64,000 bases of DNA from Paraescarpia echinospica (GCA_020002185.1 CM034541.1:33975852-34039851); one strand, 5' to 3'; counted from the first letter of the stretch, positions 50,101-58,395 are shown. Numbers and translations: made by a program. The notes: generated by a model from the sequence alone, not told the origin.

Positions 50101-53100
50101 CTGGGTGTGCTTGCATGAATGTTATGTATGGGTGTGCTTGCATGAATGTTATGTCTGGGTGTGATTGCATGAATGTTACGTCTGGGTGTGCTTGCATGAA
50201 TGTTATGTCCGGGTGTGCTTGCATGAATGTTATGCCTGGGTGTGCTTGCATGAATGTTATGCCTGGGTGTGCTTGCATGAATGTTATGCCTGGGTGTGCT
50301 TGCATGAATGTTATGCCTGGGTGTGCTTGCATGAATGTTATGCCTGGGTGTGCTTGCATGAATGTTATGCCTGGGTGTGCTTGCATGAATGTTATGCCTG
50401 GGTGTGCTTGCATGAATGTTATGCCTGGGTGTGCTTGCATGAATGTTATGCTGGGTGTGCTTGCATGAATGTTATGCCTGGGTGTGCTTGCATGAATGTT
50501 ATGCCTGGGTGTGCTTGCATGAATGTTATGCCTGGGTGTGCTTGCATGAATGTTATGCCTGGGTGTGCTTGCATGAATGTTATGCCTGGGTGTGCTTGCA
50601 TGAATGTTATGCCTGGGTGTGCTTGCGGATGTTATGCCTGGGTGTGCTTGCATGAATGTTATGCCTGGGTGTGCTTGCATGCAATGTTATGCCTGGGTGT
50701 GCTTGCATGAATGTTATGCCTGGGTGTGCTTGCATGAATGTTATGCCTGGGTGTGCTTGCATGAATGTTATGCTTGGGTGTGCTTGCATGAATGTTATGC
50801 TTGGGTGTGCTTGCATGAATGTTATGCCTGGGTGTGCTTGCATGAATGTTATGCCTGGGTGTGCTTGCATGAATGTTATGCTTGGGTGTGCTTGCATGAA
50901 TGTTATGCCTGGGTGTACTTGCATGAATGTTATGCTTGGGTGTGCTTGCATGAATGTTATGCCTGGGTGTGCTTGCATGAATGTTATGCTTGGGTGTACT
51001 TGCATGAATGTTATGCCTGGGTGTGCTTGCATGAATGTTATGCCTGGGTGTGCTTGCATGAATGTTATGCCATGGTATGCTTGCATGAATGTTATGCCTG
51101 GGTGTGCTTGCATGAATGTTATGCCTGGGTGTGCTTGCATGAATGTTATGCCTGGGTGTGCTTGCATGAATGTTATGCCTGGGTGTGCTTGCATGAATGT
51201 TATGCCTGGGTGTGCTTGCATGAATGTTATGCCTGGGTGTGCTTGCATGAATGTTATGCTTGGGTGTGCTTGCATGAATGTTATGCCTGGGTATGCTTGC
51301 ATGAATGTTATGCCTGGGTATGCTTGCATGAATGTTATGCCTGGGTGTGCTTGCATGAATGTTATGCTTGGGTGTGCTTGCATGAATGTTATGCCTGGGT
51401 ATGCTTGCATGAATGTTATGCCTGGGTATGCTTGCATGAATGTTATGCCTGGGTGTGCTTGCATGAATGTTATGCTTGGGTGTGCTTGCATGAATGTTAT
51501 GCCTGGGTATGCTTGCATGAATGTTATGCCTGGGTATGCTTGCATGAATGTTATGCCTGGGTGTGCTTGCATGAATGTTATGCCTGGGTGTGCTTGCATG
51601 AATGTGATGCCTGGGTGTGCATACTTGTCAGGGTCTGCACTACAGTAGTATAAGTGGTGGTCTACAAGACATGCCTTATGGGACGTCAACGTCTGTATAC
51701 AAGGCCTTATACTGAATCTATATCATAACTGGCTATGAACTTGGCTTGTGGAACATGTGGCTGACAAAAAGAAATGACCAACAGACCAGAGCAGAGGTGA
51801 ACTTAATTACCTGCCATTCCACAGTTCAACTGTAACAAGCAGAGAATCAAACTCATGATCATGGGGCGAGTTAGTTTAATAAAAAGTGCATTTTTGTATT
51901 AATCTGTAATATTTTTTTTTATTCTCCTTAAGGATGCCATAAAATTGCCTCAACCTCATCAATGTATTTGTTTTTTTACTCAATTAATAGTCATATCACA
52001 GATTGAATGAGCAAAATTGTTGAGATTACATTATATTAAATTGATGTCAAAAATTTAAATCACTGAAAGGTCGTAAGGTTTAAGATGAAACTGATTGACT
52101 TTTCATGTTCCCTGCAGCTACGTTGCATCGTGTATATACATGCGACCCTGTTACTTGCAACGTATTCAGCCTTGATCTTTCTCAATGATGTCAACACACC
52201 TCGTTGCTGCGCTGTTGCATAGTGTAAAGCCGGCTTAACTCATTAACCCCACTGCCTTATCTGCCATCCCACAAACAAGTATGTGAGGGGACACAAACAA
52301 CTAAGAAGTCAACTACAAGTACAAACAAGGTGATTAACATTCCAAACTGTCACACCAATGCATACTTCCACTGAAGGAGAGAGTTATGAGGGAAGAGTTC
52401 ACTCAGAGTTCACCTTGCCACAGCACTGAAGGTAGAGATAACGGTATTGTATAAATCATACACACAAGCAGGTAGAATAAACAGTAAGGTGGTGTACAAC
52501 TCCGGGTTGACAGCGTAGCCAATTAGGGATGTAACTAGTTGATAAAGGATAGTACAATAATAAGATTAAGAAATTATTCAGTAACTAGTCGCTGTCAATT
52601 ATGCAATTCCGGCGACTACATTGTTCCAGTGCATCAAGTTAAGTTTCCACATTGGCCTTTTATGCTTCTAATTGCGTAATGCACTTGGCCATTGCGTAAT
52701 TGTCAGCGGCAACTTGTTCAATTTCCTTATGGCATGATTCATATATTTCTTGTCTAGCACTGAAGGAGAGAGTTATGAGGGAAGAGTTCACTCAGAGTTC
52801 ACCTTGCTCTTTCACTGAAGGGGAGAGTTATGAGGGAAGAGTCCACTCAACAGTTTACCTTGCCTTAGCAATGCAGGGGGAGTTATGGGGGAATAGCTCA
52901 CTCAGAGTTCACCTTGCCTTAGCACTGAAGGGGAGAGTTATAAGGGAAGAGTTCACTCCGAGTTCACCTTGCCCTATCACTGAAGGGGAGAGTCATGAGA
53001 GAAGAGTTCACATTGCCCTATCACTGAAGGGAAAGTTATGAGGGAAGAGTTCACCCAAAGTTCACGTTGCCCTAGCACAGAAGTGGAGTTATGAGGAAAG

Positions 53101-55941
53101 AGTTCATTTTGGAATTGCATAAATCATACACACAAGCAGGTAGAATAAACAGTAAGGTGGTGTACAACTGTGGGTTTAGAATGTAACAAAATATCATTAC
53201 ATAATGAAGTTCAAAAGTGAAGTGCAGTACAACCGTAAACATAATGATGGTGATACCAAGCAGCAGCTATGGAATAATACATGATTGTGGAGGAAGAACG
53301 TTACGTAAACATTAAATACACAGTTGTCAAAAGTTCCAAAACTTATTAAGATAGAGCACCTTTACAACTTTTGCTTTTTAGGTTGGGTTTATTTTGAGTG
53401 CTAGGTGAAACTGAATTCCAGTTTAACAGATTTTTACATAATAAACTGTTTGAAGACCTTACAGTGGAGCTGATCAAAGGGCGTACATGTGAGGTTTGTC
53501 TAGTTTCGTGATCGTGAATGTCAGGGGTAAATGTAAAAATAGCAAATAAAGAATATATGGAAGGCTCCCGTGGGCATAATTGTACATAAACTTTCCAAGT
53601 TCACCTTGCTCTATCAGTTATGAGGGAAGAGTTCACTCACAGTTCACCTTGCTCTATCACTGAATGGTAGAGTTATGAGGGAAGAGTTCACTCACAGTTC
53701 ACCTTGCTCTATCACTGAATGGTAGAGTTATGAGGGAAGAGTTCACTCACAGTTCACCTTGCTCTATCACTGAATGGTAGAGTTATGAGGGAAGAGTTCA
53801 TTCACAGTTCACCTTCCTCTATCACTGAATGGTAGAGTTATGAGGGAAGAGTTCACTCACAGTTCACCTTGCTCTATCACTGAATGGTAGAGTTATGAGG
53901 GAAGAGTTCACTCACAGTTCACCTTGCTCTATCACTGAATGGTAGAGTTACAACGCTGGCAAGTTTAACCCGCCCCCTGGGTTAAACCCGGGTTTAACAC
54001 GGGTTGGGCTAAACCTCCATTTTGGGCTAAACTGGGTTAAACTATTTTTCAGGCACATTTTATCACAATATGAAAGAATAAAGCAGGCAAAGTGTTTCAT
54101 ATATCGTTTATCAATATGAAACGGTTAACTAACATGGTACATAGAAATGCACATACATATATTATTGTTTTCATGCTTCACTGCTTAGGCCTCATTCTGG
54201 ACACTGTCACTCACAGTGTTGTGTATTCTCTTAGTTGGTGAGTTGAGATAATCAACTTAACAATGAATCAGTGGTGGCTCTGGTAACTTTAGAGGAGGGA
54301 GGATGAATCCAGTTGTTGGCAGTGAACACAAGTGCTGAGAGGGTAGACTACCACCTGCCAATCTCCAGGGCTCTATATCCTCCTGTTCCTGCTGACACCA
54401 GGCTGTACTGGTGTAGGTTGTCTGACTGGAATCACTGCACTTATTCAGAAGACTCAGCTAGTAATTAATGGCAGTGTCCAGTGTGAGAGAGACAAGAAAT
54501 TTATGGTTATGGCACACTGATAAAAGTCCCTTTTATATTGGACTTTCTGGCCTGGTTTAAATACATAAAAGGATTATGGTCTGAACTGGTATCTAGTACA
54601 AGTTGTTTGCATAAGGTGGATATTAACCTTGGGTTTCTGGCTGGGGAAAATACTTACATCTGAAGTAACCCTTATACAATCAGTGTGCAAAAAAGTTATA
54701 TCAGTCAGTAACTGAATACCCCAATAGCACGATTATCATCTGATTATAATAAAATGATAACTGGACACACTGACACACTTATTTAAAGAGCAGTTGTCAT
54801 CTTTCATTACATCAATAATATTACAACTGTTTTAAACCATCATCAATCTACATACCAACTGTGTTAATATTGAGAATATCCCTCTGATATCATCCTGATA
54901 TCTCAGATAGAGTAAAGCTTAGTTTAACCCAGGTTTAACTAGTAAAATCCGGGTTTAACCCATCGGGCTGGGCAAAACCAGTTTAACCCGGGTTAAACCC
55001 CAACCCTTGTAGAGTTATGAGGGAAGAGTTCACTCACAGTTCACCTTGCTCTATCACTGAATGGTAGAGTTATGAAGGAAGAGTTCACTCACAGGTCACG
55101 TTGCTCTATCACTGAATGGTAGAGTTATGAGGGAAGAGTTCACTCACAGGTCACCTTGCTCTATCACTGAATGGTAGAGTTATGAGGGAAGAGTTCACTC
55201 ACAGTTCACCTTGCTCTATCACTGAATGGTAGAGTTATGAGGGAAGAGTTCACTCACAGGTCACCTTGCTCTATCACTAATGGGGGTTATGAGGGAAGAG
55301 TTCACTCACAGTTCACCTTGCTCTATCACTGAATGGTAGACTTATGAGGGAAGAGTTCACTCACAGGTCACCTTGCTCTATCACTAAGGGGGGAGTTATG
55401 AGGGAAGAGTTCACCCACAGTTCACCTTGCTCTATCACTGAAGGGGGGTTATGAGGGAAGAGTTCACTCACAGTTCACCTTGCTCTATCACTGAAGGGGA
55501 GAGTTATGAGGGAAGAGTTCACTCACAGTTCACCTTGCTCTATCACTGAAGGGGAGAGTTGTAAAGGCTGTAAAATGGTGCAAATATATTACACCTGCAA
55601 GATTTTCAAACACTAATTAATGAGGATTACATGTACAACAAATTACTCTCATACAATGGTGAAGGAAGATTATGGATGTGTTTTTCTTGGTCCAGGAGAA
55701 AACCAGTATCCACGACTACAGAATAGATAATACGACGGGGAAAACTGTGCCATGGTGCTAGTAGAAATGCCCAACTTACATTGACTTCTTCGCACTGGTA
55801 ATTCCAGCCGCACACGTGGTCATTGGTGGCAAACAGGCTCATGGACATGAGGCAGGCGGTGAGCGTGATCGTCCCAATGATGACCTCCCATGGTCGTGAC
55901 GCACACAGCTGACCATGGGCACGAAATAGCCGTGACAACAT
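23057..55941 (-). CDS. HMGCR: 3-hydroxy-3-methylglutaryl-CoA reductase (HMGCR), complete coding sequence in 19 exons
   Basis: ER-membrane enzyme that reduces HMG-CoA to mevalonate with two NADPH, the committed step of the mevalonate pathway. Coding exons in transcript order: 55941-55780, 46903-46792, 46421-46334, 44793-44709, 43795-43583, 41880-41761, 40165-40026, 36585-36380, 33880-33651, 33126-33011, 32293-32215, 31930-31772, 31097-30940, 29931-29826, 29383-29274, 28900-28696, 25293-25135, 24707-24553, 23171-23057. Phases agree at all junctions and the sum is 2718 bases (905 aa; human 888). Residues 1-375 carry the membrane/sterol-sensing domain, 376-452 an acidic linker, and from about 453 the catalytic domain. 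Glu555, Lys688, Asp764 and His863 match human Glu559, Lys691, Asp767 and His866. Ser869 matches the AMPK site Ser872. The YIYF Insig motif reads YVYL. Identification is secure; exon edges are inferred from splice consensus, phase and homology. Confidence 0.97.
24553..24707 (-). CDS. HMGCR: HMGCR coding exon 18 (catalytic His)
   Basis: Residues 817-868, acceptor ttgacag, donor gtgagt. Encodes [20 protein letters not shown] and [20 protein letters not shown], then HNR. His863 in RSH corresponds to human His866. Confidence 0.96.
24760..24955. mobile_element. MITE of the 'gttttcggacacc' family
   Basis: Same block order as 17262-17520: aaactaccataac, cagtacat.gtg.ctatgtt, gaacagctaagaatttaatt and ttattactgta. 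It lies about 50 bases upstream of the HMGCR exon 18 acceptor. Confidence 0.55.
25135..25293 (-). CDS. HMGCR: HMGCR coding exon 17 (catalytic Asp)
   Basis: 53 codons, residues 764-816, phase 0, acceptor ctgttacag, donor gtgagt. Starts [20 protein letters not shown] (Asp764 = human Asp767) and continues [18 protein letters not shown]. The acceptor and first bases are copied in the adjacent 44-bp minisatellite. Confidence 0.96.
25294..28195. repeat. Minisatellite, 44-bp unit, about 66 copies, copying HMGCR exon 17's 3' splice site
   Basis: Fills nearly all of HMGCR intron 16. In gene orientation each unit contains ttctactgttacag followed by GACCCTG or AACCCTG and then AAAGAAC. The real junction reads ttctactgttacag followed by GACCCTGCCCAGAAC. 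About 12 of the first 15 exon bases match, as do 20 or more intron bases. Units next to the exon are homogeneous, and those beyond about 27300 are more diverged. Confidence 0.98.
28696..28900 (-). CDS. HMGCR: HMGCR coding exon 16
   Basis: Residues 695-763, acceptor gcacag, donor gtgacg. Encodes [18 protein letters not shown] and [20 protein letters not shown], then AIYIATGQ, the core dimer and active-site segment. Confidence 0.96.
29274..29383 (-). CDS. HMGCR: HMGCR coding exon 15 (catalytic Lys)
   Basis: Residues 659-695, acceptor tttcag, donor gtatgt. Encodes [20 protein letters not shown] and [13 protein letters not shown]. Lys688 corresponds to catalytic Lys691. Confidence 0.96.
29405..29815. 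mobile_element. Dispersed repeat copy 2
   Basis: Shares ggccaaaaatagctgtct, a cattataatctta.ctttcaa block, ttctcaaaatgtc, acaaatgaggtataatttta and gacctgtggaat with 37790-38060 and, for the second half, with 4975-5180. Occupies HMGCR intron 14. Class unknown. Confidence 0.65.
29826..29931 (-). CDS. HMGCR: HMGCR coding exon 14 (NADPH-binding DAMGMN)
   Basis: Residues 623-658, acceptor ttgtag, donor gtacgt. Encodes [20 protein letters not shown] and [12 protein letters not shown], the conserved cofactor-binding motif. Its first part is duplicated upstream at 30424-30475. Confidence 0.96.
30055..30423. repeat. TG-rich microsatellite with larger internal duplications
   Basis: Interrupted (TG)n with tatgtatgcgtg motifs. 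Within it a block of about 90-100 bases is itself repeated. Long frames of alternating Cys-Val or His-Thr are artefacts. Lies between HMGCR exon 14 and its duplicated fragment. Confidence 0.97.
30424..30475 (-). pseudogene. Duplicated 5' fragment of HMGCR exon 14
   Basis: In gene orientation this has the same acceptor (ttgtag) and intron flank as exon 14. About 17 codons then read [17 protein letters not shown] against [17 protein letters not shown] in the true exon, after which it breaks into the TG array. Upstream flanks match for at least 25 bases (30476-30500 versus 29932-29957). It lacks a donor, so it is a dead partial exon with a possibly live acceptor. Confidence 0.9.
30540..30735. 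mobile_element. MITE fragment of the 'gtctgaaaacata' family
   Basis: Contains agctgtctgaaaacatacga, ggtgtccgcaaacacacagt and a tttatggtgtccgaatac block, as at 46060-46225. A partial copy of the same element follows the true exon at 29965-30010, consistent with the duplication including it. Confidence 0.55.
30940..31097 (-). CDS. HMGCR: HMGCR coding exon 13
   Basis: Residues 571-623. Acceptor tttcag, donor gtgcgt. Reads [20 protein letters not shown], then [20 protein letters not shown] and STSR. The first ten residues diverge from the human GGGASSRVLADGMTR, including the glycine run. This is a local divergence in an otherwise conserved core. Confidence 0.94.
31772..31930 (-). CDS. HMGCR: HMGCR coding exon 12 (catalytic Glu)
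   Basis: 53 codons, residues 518-570, phase 0. Contains [20 protein letters not shown] (HMG-CoA binding) and [20 protein letters not shown], where Glu555 corresponds to catalytic Glu559. Confidence 0.96.
32215..32293 (-). CDS. HMGCR: HMGCR coding exon 11
   Basis: Residues 491-517, acceptor ttgtag, donor gtaagt. Encodes [20 protein letters not shown] and NYDYKY, matching human [20 protein letters not shown] and DYNYS. Confidence 0.94.
33011..33126 (-). CDS. HMGCR: HMGCR coding exon 10 (catalytic domain start)
   Basis: Residues 453-491, acceptor ctgccag, donor gttggt. Encodes [20 protein letters not shown] and [12 protein letters not shown], matching human [20 protein letters not shown] and THERGVSIR. 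Confidence 0.95.
33651..33880 (-). CDS. HMGCR: HMGCR coding exon 9 (variable acidic linker)
   Basis: Residues 376-452. Acidic/serine-rich: [19 protein letters not shown], then [12 protein letters not shown] and [11 protein letters not shown], the last resembling human PNEECLQIL. The acceptor is a tandem acacagcag (NAGNAG), so the exon could start at 33880 or 33883, differing by one codon. Donor gtgtgt is weak; phase and homology support 33651. Confidence 0.85.
36380..36585 (-). CDS. HMGCR: HMGCR coding exon 8 (last TM, start of linker)
   Basis: Residues 307-375. Acceptor cttcag, donor gtgaat. Encodes [20 protein letters not shown] (last transmembrane helix, like human VITLSLALLLAVKYIFF). A poorly conserved linker start rich in acidic and cysteine residues follows. 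Confidence 0.93.
36692..36893 (-). mobile_element. tRNA-derived SINE, 5'-truncated copy
   Basis: The reverse complement matches the body and tail of 11930-12245 (cagctgta.ta.tacttggct, cacattaattgca, aaagtgtaaagcgctttgag, ggactggatactgtg) but lacks the tRNA head. In HMGCR intron 7. Confidence 0.75.
37745..38060. mobile_element. Dispersed repeat copy 3
   Basis: Colinear with 29420-29760 (ggccaaaaatagctgtct, cttatagtctcatctttcaa, acaaatgaggtatcatttta, ggtctgtggaatt). In HMGCR intron 7, just before the 155-bp array. Confidence 0.6.
38280..40025. repeat. Tandem array, about 155-bp unit, 11 copies, each carrying HMGCR exon 7's donor
   Basis: Unit spacing is 155-156 bases. In gene orientation every unit has CAGTTCTACCTCCTGAA followed by gtgagtgcatc. 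This is the exact last 17 bases of exon 7 plus its 5' splice site. The remainder of the unit ends with a block (agtggaacctcacaattaag, ccccttgggactg) whose inverted, diverged copy lies at 38068-38100, suggesting a TE end was also captured. Confidence 0.97.
40026..40165 (-). CDS. HMGCR: HMGCR coding exon 7 (TM7 and lumenal loop)
   Basis: Residues 261-307, acceptor ttgcag, donor gtgagt. Begins [19 protein letters not shown] and ends [11 protein letters not shown], matching human [10 protein letters not shown] and VSLWQFYLSK. The lumenal loop between is shorter than in vertebrates. Its 3' edge is copied in each unit of the neighbouring 155-bp array. Confidence 0.95.
40560..41702. mobile_element. 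TIR element (1143 bp) of the 'ccgtattcg' family, TA-flanked
   Basis: The left end ccgtattcgttctaattagc and right end gcttaatagaatgaaaacgg are inverted, with TA on both sides (40558-40559, 41703-41704). The end-most blocks match 18617-19022 but the interior does not. The interior includes a CpG-rich segment at 41190-41480 with imperfect repeats of cgcttgctgg/cttgctcgccgg. No transposase was recognised. In HMGCR intron 6. Confidence 0.85.
41761..41880 (-). CDS. HMGCR: HMGCR coding exon 6 (TM6-TM7 loop)
   Basis: 40 codons, residues 221-260, phase 0. Contains [20 protein letters not shown] and [14 protein letters not shown]. The lysine before PNPVTQRV corresponds to human Lys248, the main sterol-induced ubiquitination site. 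The acceptor tgttgccag is the edge of the CA/TG-rich minisatellite at 41881-43225. Confidence 0.95.
41881..43225. repeat. CA-rich minisatellite abutting HMGCR exon 6's acceptor
   Basis: Repeats of cacacactgactgtacac, acacaaggcaacacacac and ggcaacacaca in higher-order arrangement. A segment of about 600 bases (near 42100-42500) recurs near 42540-43000. The repeat begins at the base next to exon 6, so the real acceptor AG is a variant of the array's tgttgcc motif. Cys-Val-rich frames are artefacts. Confidence 0.96.
43226..43460. repeat. CA-rich microsatellite fringe
   Basis: Irregular (CA)n with cacacccaca, cacgcacgcac blocks, fading into unique sequence before exon 5. Confidence 0.85.
43583..43795 (-). 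CDS. HMGCR: HMGCR coding exon 5 (TM5-TM6)
   Basis: 71 codons, residues 150-220, phase 0 both sides. Acceptor tacccag, donor gttagt. Contains [20 protein letters not shown] and [20 protein letters not shown], nearly identical to the end of the human sterol-sensing domain. Confidence 0.96.
44066..44296. repeat. Recent triplication, 77-bp unit
   Basis: Three almost identical units start acattgtggcgtaagttcaa at 44066, 44143 and 44220. The near-identity suggests a recent event. In HMGCR intron 4. Confidence 0.93.
44709..44793 (-). CDS. HMGCR: HMGCR coding exon 4 (TM4)
   Basis: Residues 121-149. Acceptor gtttcag, donor CAG|gtttgc (weak donor). Encodes [20 protein letters not shown] and FALSSTSQ, matching human [20 protein letters not shown]. 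Confidence 0.94.
44950..45370. other. CpG-richer patch inside HMGCR intron 3
   Basis: Relative to neighbours this stretch has many CpG dinucleotides (for example gtgcgcacgctcaccgcg). It also has an inverted CCAAT (attggcc) near 45120. It may be an old insertion, as ggctcccgttggcataat at 44885 recurs near 53566, or a promoter-like patch. No exon recognised. Confidence 0.3.
46060..46225. mobile_element. MITE of the 'gtctgaaaacata' family
   Basis: Contains tgtctgaaaacatacaacca, attcggacac and a tttatggtgtctaaaaacat block, ending tcattacggtatac. Located about 110 bases from HMGCR exon 3's donor. Confidence 0.55.
46334..46421 (-). CDS. HMGCR: HMGCR coding exon 3 (TM3)
   Basis: Residues 92-120, acceptor gtttcag, donor gtgagt. 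Encodes [20 protein letters not shown] and then VGSDLTGL, matching human [20 protein letters not shown]. Confidence 0.95.
46498..46545. repeat. CA/GCAC microsatellite
   Basis: cacgcatgcacgcacgcatg followed by cacacacgcacg repeats. Confidence 0.9.
46792..46903 (-). CDS. HMGCR: HMGCR coding exon 2 (TM2, sterol-sensing start)
   Basis: Residues 55-91, acceptor ttgcag, donor gtaggt. Encodes [20 protein letters not shown] and then the Insig-contact tetrapeptide as YVYL (YIYF in human), followed by [14 protein letters not shown]. The lysine of GSKY corresponds to human Lys89, a ubiquitination site. Confidence 0.95.
47489..48848. repeat. Minisatellite, 40-bp unit with 30- and 34-bp variants
   Basis: Unit contains gagctccagtgccagtgcca and ccactgt.atgtgcacacat. 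The left third has 'gtgatg' and the right two thirds 'gtcatg'. Short units have lost one 'gccagt' or 'gccagtgcca' subrepeat. In HMGCR intron 1 (between coding exons 1 and 2). Confidence 0.97.
48905..51620. repeat. Minisatellite, 27-bp unit, about 100 copies
   Basis: Unit gcttgcatgaatgttatg plus cctgggtgt. Zones of 'atccct', 'atgtct', 'atgcct' and 'atgcttg' variants mark sequential expansion. Around 51290-51560 a 4-unit block (108 bp) is itself repeated. The unit is a multiple of three, so frames stay open for over 1 kb on both strands without meaning. 56 bases separate it from the preceding array. Confidence 0.98.
51621..52365. other. No gene seen (HMGCR intron 1)
   Basis: Unique AT-rich intronic sequence. 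No exon-like segments. Confidence 0.6.
52370..53110. repeat. Degenerate start of the 55-bp minisatellite
   Basis: Units with gagttatgagggaagagttc and agttcaccttgcc are separated by unique sequence at 52440-52740. Two copies of a roughly 60-base segment (cataaatcatacacacaagc, agtaaggtggtgtacaac) sit at 52450-52505 and 53112-53168. So the unit cluster and its flank were duplicated together. Confidence 0.85.
53595..53950. repeat. 55-bp minisatellite, left half
   Basis: Homogeneous units (tcactgaatggtagagttat, gagggaagagttcactcaca, gttcaccttgctcta). The array is interrupted at 53951 by a transposon and continues at 55010. Confidence 0.96.
53951..55009. mobile_element. Probable non-autonomous hAT element inserted in a minisatellite
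   Basis: 1059 bp bounded by an exact 8-base duplication of the minisatellite sequence, tagagtta (53943-53950 and 55010-55017). The element starts caacgctggcaag and ends aacccttg, giving short imperfect terminal inverted repeats (CAA..TGG). Subterminal regions are dense in gtttaaccc/gggttaaac palindromes. Eight-base duplications and CA..TG ends fit hAT elements. No transposase. Confidence 0.85.
55010..55562. repeat. 55-bp minisatellite, right half
   Basis: Continues the array at 53595-53950. Right-most units switch from 'gaatggtagag' to 'gaaggggagag', the variant seen in the degenerate 52.8-53.0 kb cluster. Confidence 0.96.
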
Positions 55942-55947
55942 CGTGAC
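55780..55947 (-). CDS. HMGCR: HMGCR exon 1 of the coding sequence (start codon, TM1)
   Basis: ATG at 55941-55939 begins [20 protein letters not shown], almost the human N-terminus. TM1 follows (about residues 18-40), then [11 protein letters not shown]. Donor AAT|gtaagt. An acceptor (tttttgtgacag) ends 6 bases before the ATG at 55947, so a non-coding exon must lie upstream, as in human HMGCR. Coding part 55780-55941, residues 1-54. Confidence 0.95.
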
Positions 55948-57985
55948 CTGTCACAAAAAACAGTAATATTAAATTTGTATTAACTAGCAAGATCTACGTT
56001 TCATAGATCTATGCACGTGCAAAAAATTTCTAAAGTGATGTAAAAGAAATGCTGTAGCCAGTGTCAGTTGTCATGCAGAGTAAGTTCATTAAGAGAATGC
56101 ATATTGTTGCTAATATTTATATTTTTACCAGATAAACAAGGTACAGCATATATCCCTAGGCAGACAGTAGCTAACCTATGCTCAGTGAGCCAATCAATGG
56201 CCAGTTTGTACTGCATGCCTATGCTAAAGACAGGGGCATGACGATACCTAGAGAAAAGTGACAAAAAGTCTAACATCTTTAATTTCCAAGAGTGTACTAT
56301 TATTATCGAGAAGCACTTACTGACTGCTAGCAACCTTTGACTAATTTCAGCATGTATCTATACACTATGCGTGACAATACTTTATGAAATAGTTGCAGGT
56401 GGAGAGGCCAGTTTGTATTATGTAGAGGAATGACAGGACTGGGGGCATATAAGACATTAAGAGCTCTGCTTCTTTCATCCATTCAATGCCAATAGCTATA
56501 GTCTACTATTTAAACAGAGATTTAGCATACTGCAGGCAAACAAAGGAGAGAAAAGTAACTAGATTTGAGACATTCTGCTGAGGTAGGTCAAGGTTATGGG
56601 ACACCAGGTCAAGGGCACCATGATTAAAAGATCCTTGCAATTAACCAGTGATATAAACGCTAACTTTACCAATCCTTGGTGGAGATGAGTTGTAACAACT
56701 ACACGTCTGTGTGTAGCATGTACAGATCTAGGGTACAATATTGAAATGTTCCATCTTCACCAAGGTTAGTTTGTGACTCTTTCTACAAGTTAACCAACAA
56801 GCAACAAGTTGTTTGCAATGGAAAACATGCTTCAAAATGGAACGTCCCAGTCAGATGTCTTCGTCCAAATCACTAGTACTAGAGCAACGTGACGCTAACT
56901 GGCGTCCACTAGTAAACCTAGCAGTTGCATGTTTTTGTTAATTTCATTTGTATTTCATAGAAAGGTCATAGTGCAATTTTCAAAACACATATTCTTCGGA
57001 AGAATTTGCCATACATCAGGTGTATGCAAGTATATCACATATTCCGGAACACCAATACGCTGACACAACAGTGGCACCACCTGGTGGGGTGTTTGTTGCT
57101 GAAGATGTACGGATTCCCAATTATGAGTAGATTCATTGGGAGTCCCAAGAAAATTGATGTCTCGGGTAACGGCAATAATAATTTTCATTATGACAATAGC
57201 AAAATGTTGTTAATGTAGTTAGTTTTCTTCTTACAACTTTGTCTTAGTAAATCGTGAAAAAAGTGTTACCTTTTTGAACAAATCTTATTAGATACAGGCA
57301 TCTGGCACTAATTTTTTATTCACACTGAAAATTTGCCAAATATTTTATCTTGGAACTGAAGTCTGGAGCATTTTCTGAGGAAAGCCTGGGGCCTACTTAA
57401 TTAACTCCACCAGATAGTAAAGATAAATACTGTCCTAATACTGGCTGAATGGGGGAGAATTGGAAATTCCCTAGTCCGTAGCCATACTAGTACCATGACA
57501 ACTAGACCCAAGTGCCAGTGGGTGTACAATTGTCAGCCCATAACCGTGTGATACATGCACTCACAAATATACATAATACGTGACCTTTCTAAAGGATTGT
57601 CAACAACTGCAAGACCGCACCCAGAGAACCCACACCTAGCAACCTTCTTTTCTAAACAACTAATGCATTCATCTTTCTTAAATACAATAACCACACAAGT
57701 TCCCGGTGGCTTGTTACTTTATTATAATTACCCATATACATAAGTACTTATTGGCTAAGGTGGCTTCAGTGTGGGTTGAATTTGTTACTTTTTTCTTCAT
57801 AGAATTGTAGTATAGTAGAATAGTTTGTATCAAAATGAGTACCACAAAAACATAATGACGCTTCATATAAATTGGTAAAAAAAGCGCATTAAACATTGTA
57901 TCAATCAAGTTTGTTAATTAACCTTGGACCTTAATGCATGGCGCCTGCATAATAAACTTGAGCACGGATGCTTGCTTACATATTA
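55948..57985. other. HMGCR 5' intron/upstream, no gene seen
   Basis: No exon recognised. A non-coding first exon and promoter of HMGCR are expected somewhere right of 55948, but no convincing CpG island or donor can be singled out. Confidence 0.4.
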
Positions 57986-57989
57986 CACT

Positions 57990-58100
57990 TGTTTATTTTA
58001 TTAAGCACAGCAGCCCCTCAAAGTGCAGCAAAATCTCCGAGCAGACTCGATCTGTTCAACGGATGGTGGCTGCCTAACACAAAGAAGAAGAAGAAGATGG
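57990..58100 (+). mobile_element. LINE 3' tail with (AAG)n
   Basis: cagcccctcaaagtgcagca, then gatctgttcaacggatggtgg, then (aag)n at 58081-58097. This resembles the 3' end of a CR1/L2-like LINE with a simple-repeat tail. The 5' part is lost. Confidence 0.5.
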
Positions 58101-58395
58101 GCAGGATTGGCATGTTTCTGACATGACGGTTTCTACCGTGGTTTAAGCCATGGTTTCTACCATCTCACCAAAAATACTTTTCTGACATTACAATGTCACT
58201 CAGAAACCCCACTTTTAAAACAAAATTCTCTAAAAACTTAGTAAAAAAGCATCATTTTATTTAATGTGTAAATCTAGTGTTTTAAATTAATGTAGTAATG
58301 CATGGTAACAAGGCATTACTTACACACAATCACAACTTTTGCTCTATGTAGTCTAGAAATTAGAATGTTTGAATGTTCTTGATTTGTTAACAGAT

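Noticed and set aside
48873..51689. Very long open frames on both strands (repeating [18 protein letters not shown] and similar)
   Set aside because: Produced entirely by a 27-bp tandem repeat whose length is a multiple of three; no splice sites, start context or family match.
57006..57218. Possible coding relation between 57110-57170 and 61320-61360 (both read GSPKKID)
   Set aside because: Only a seven-residue match on short frames of opposite strands with no extension; likely chance or an old repeat.
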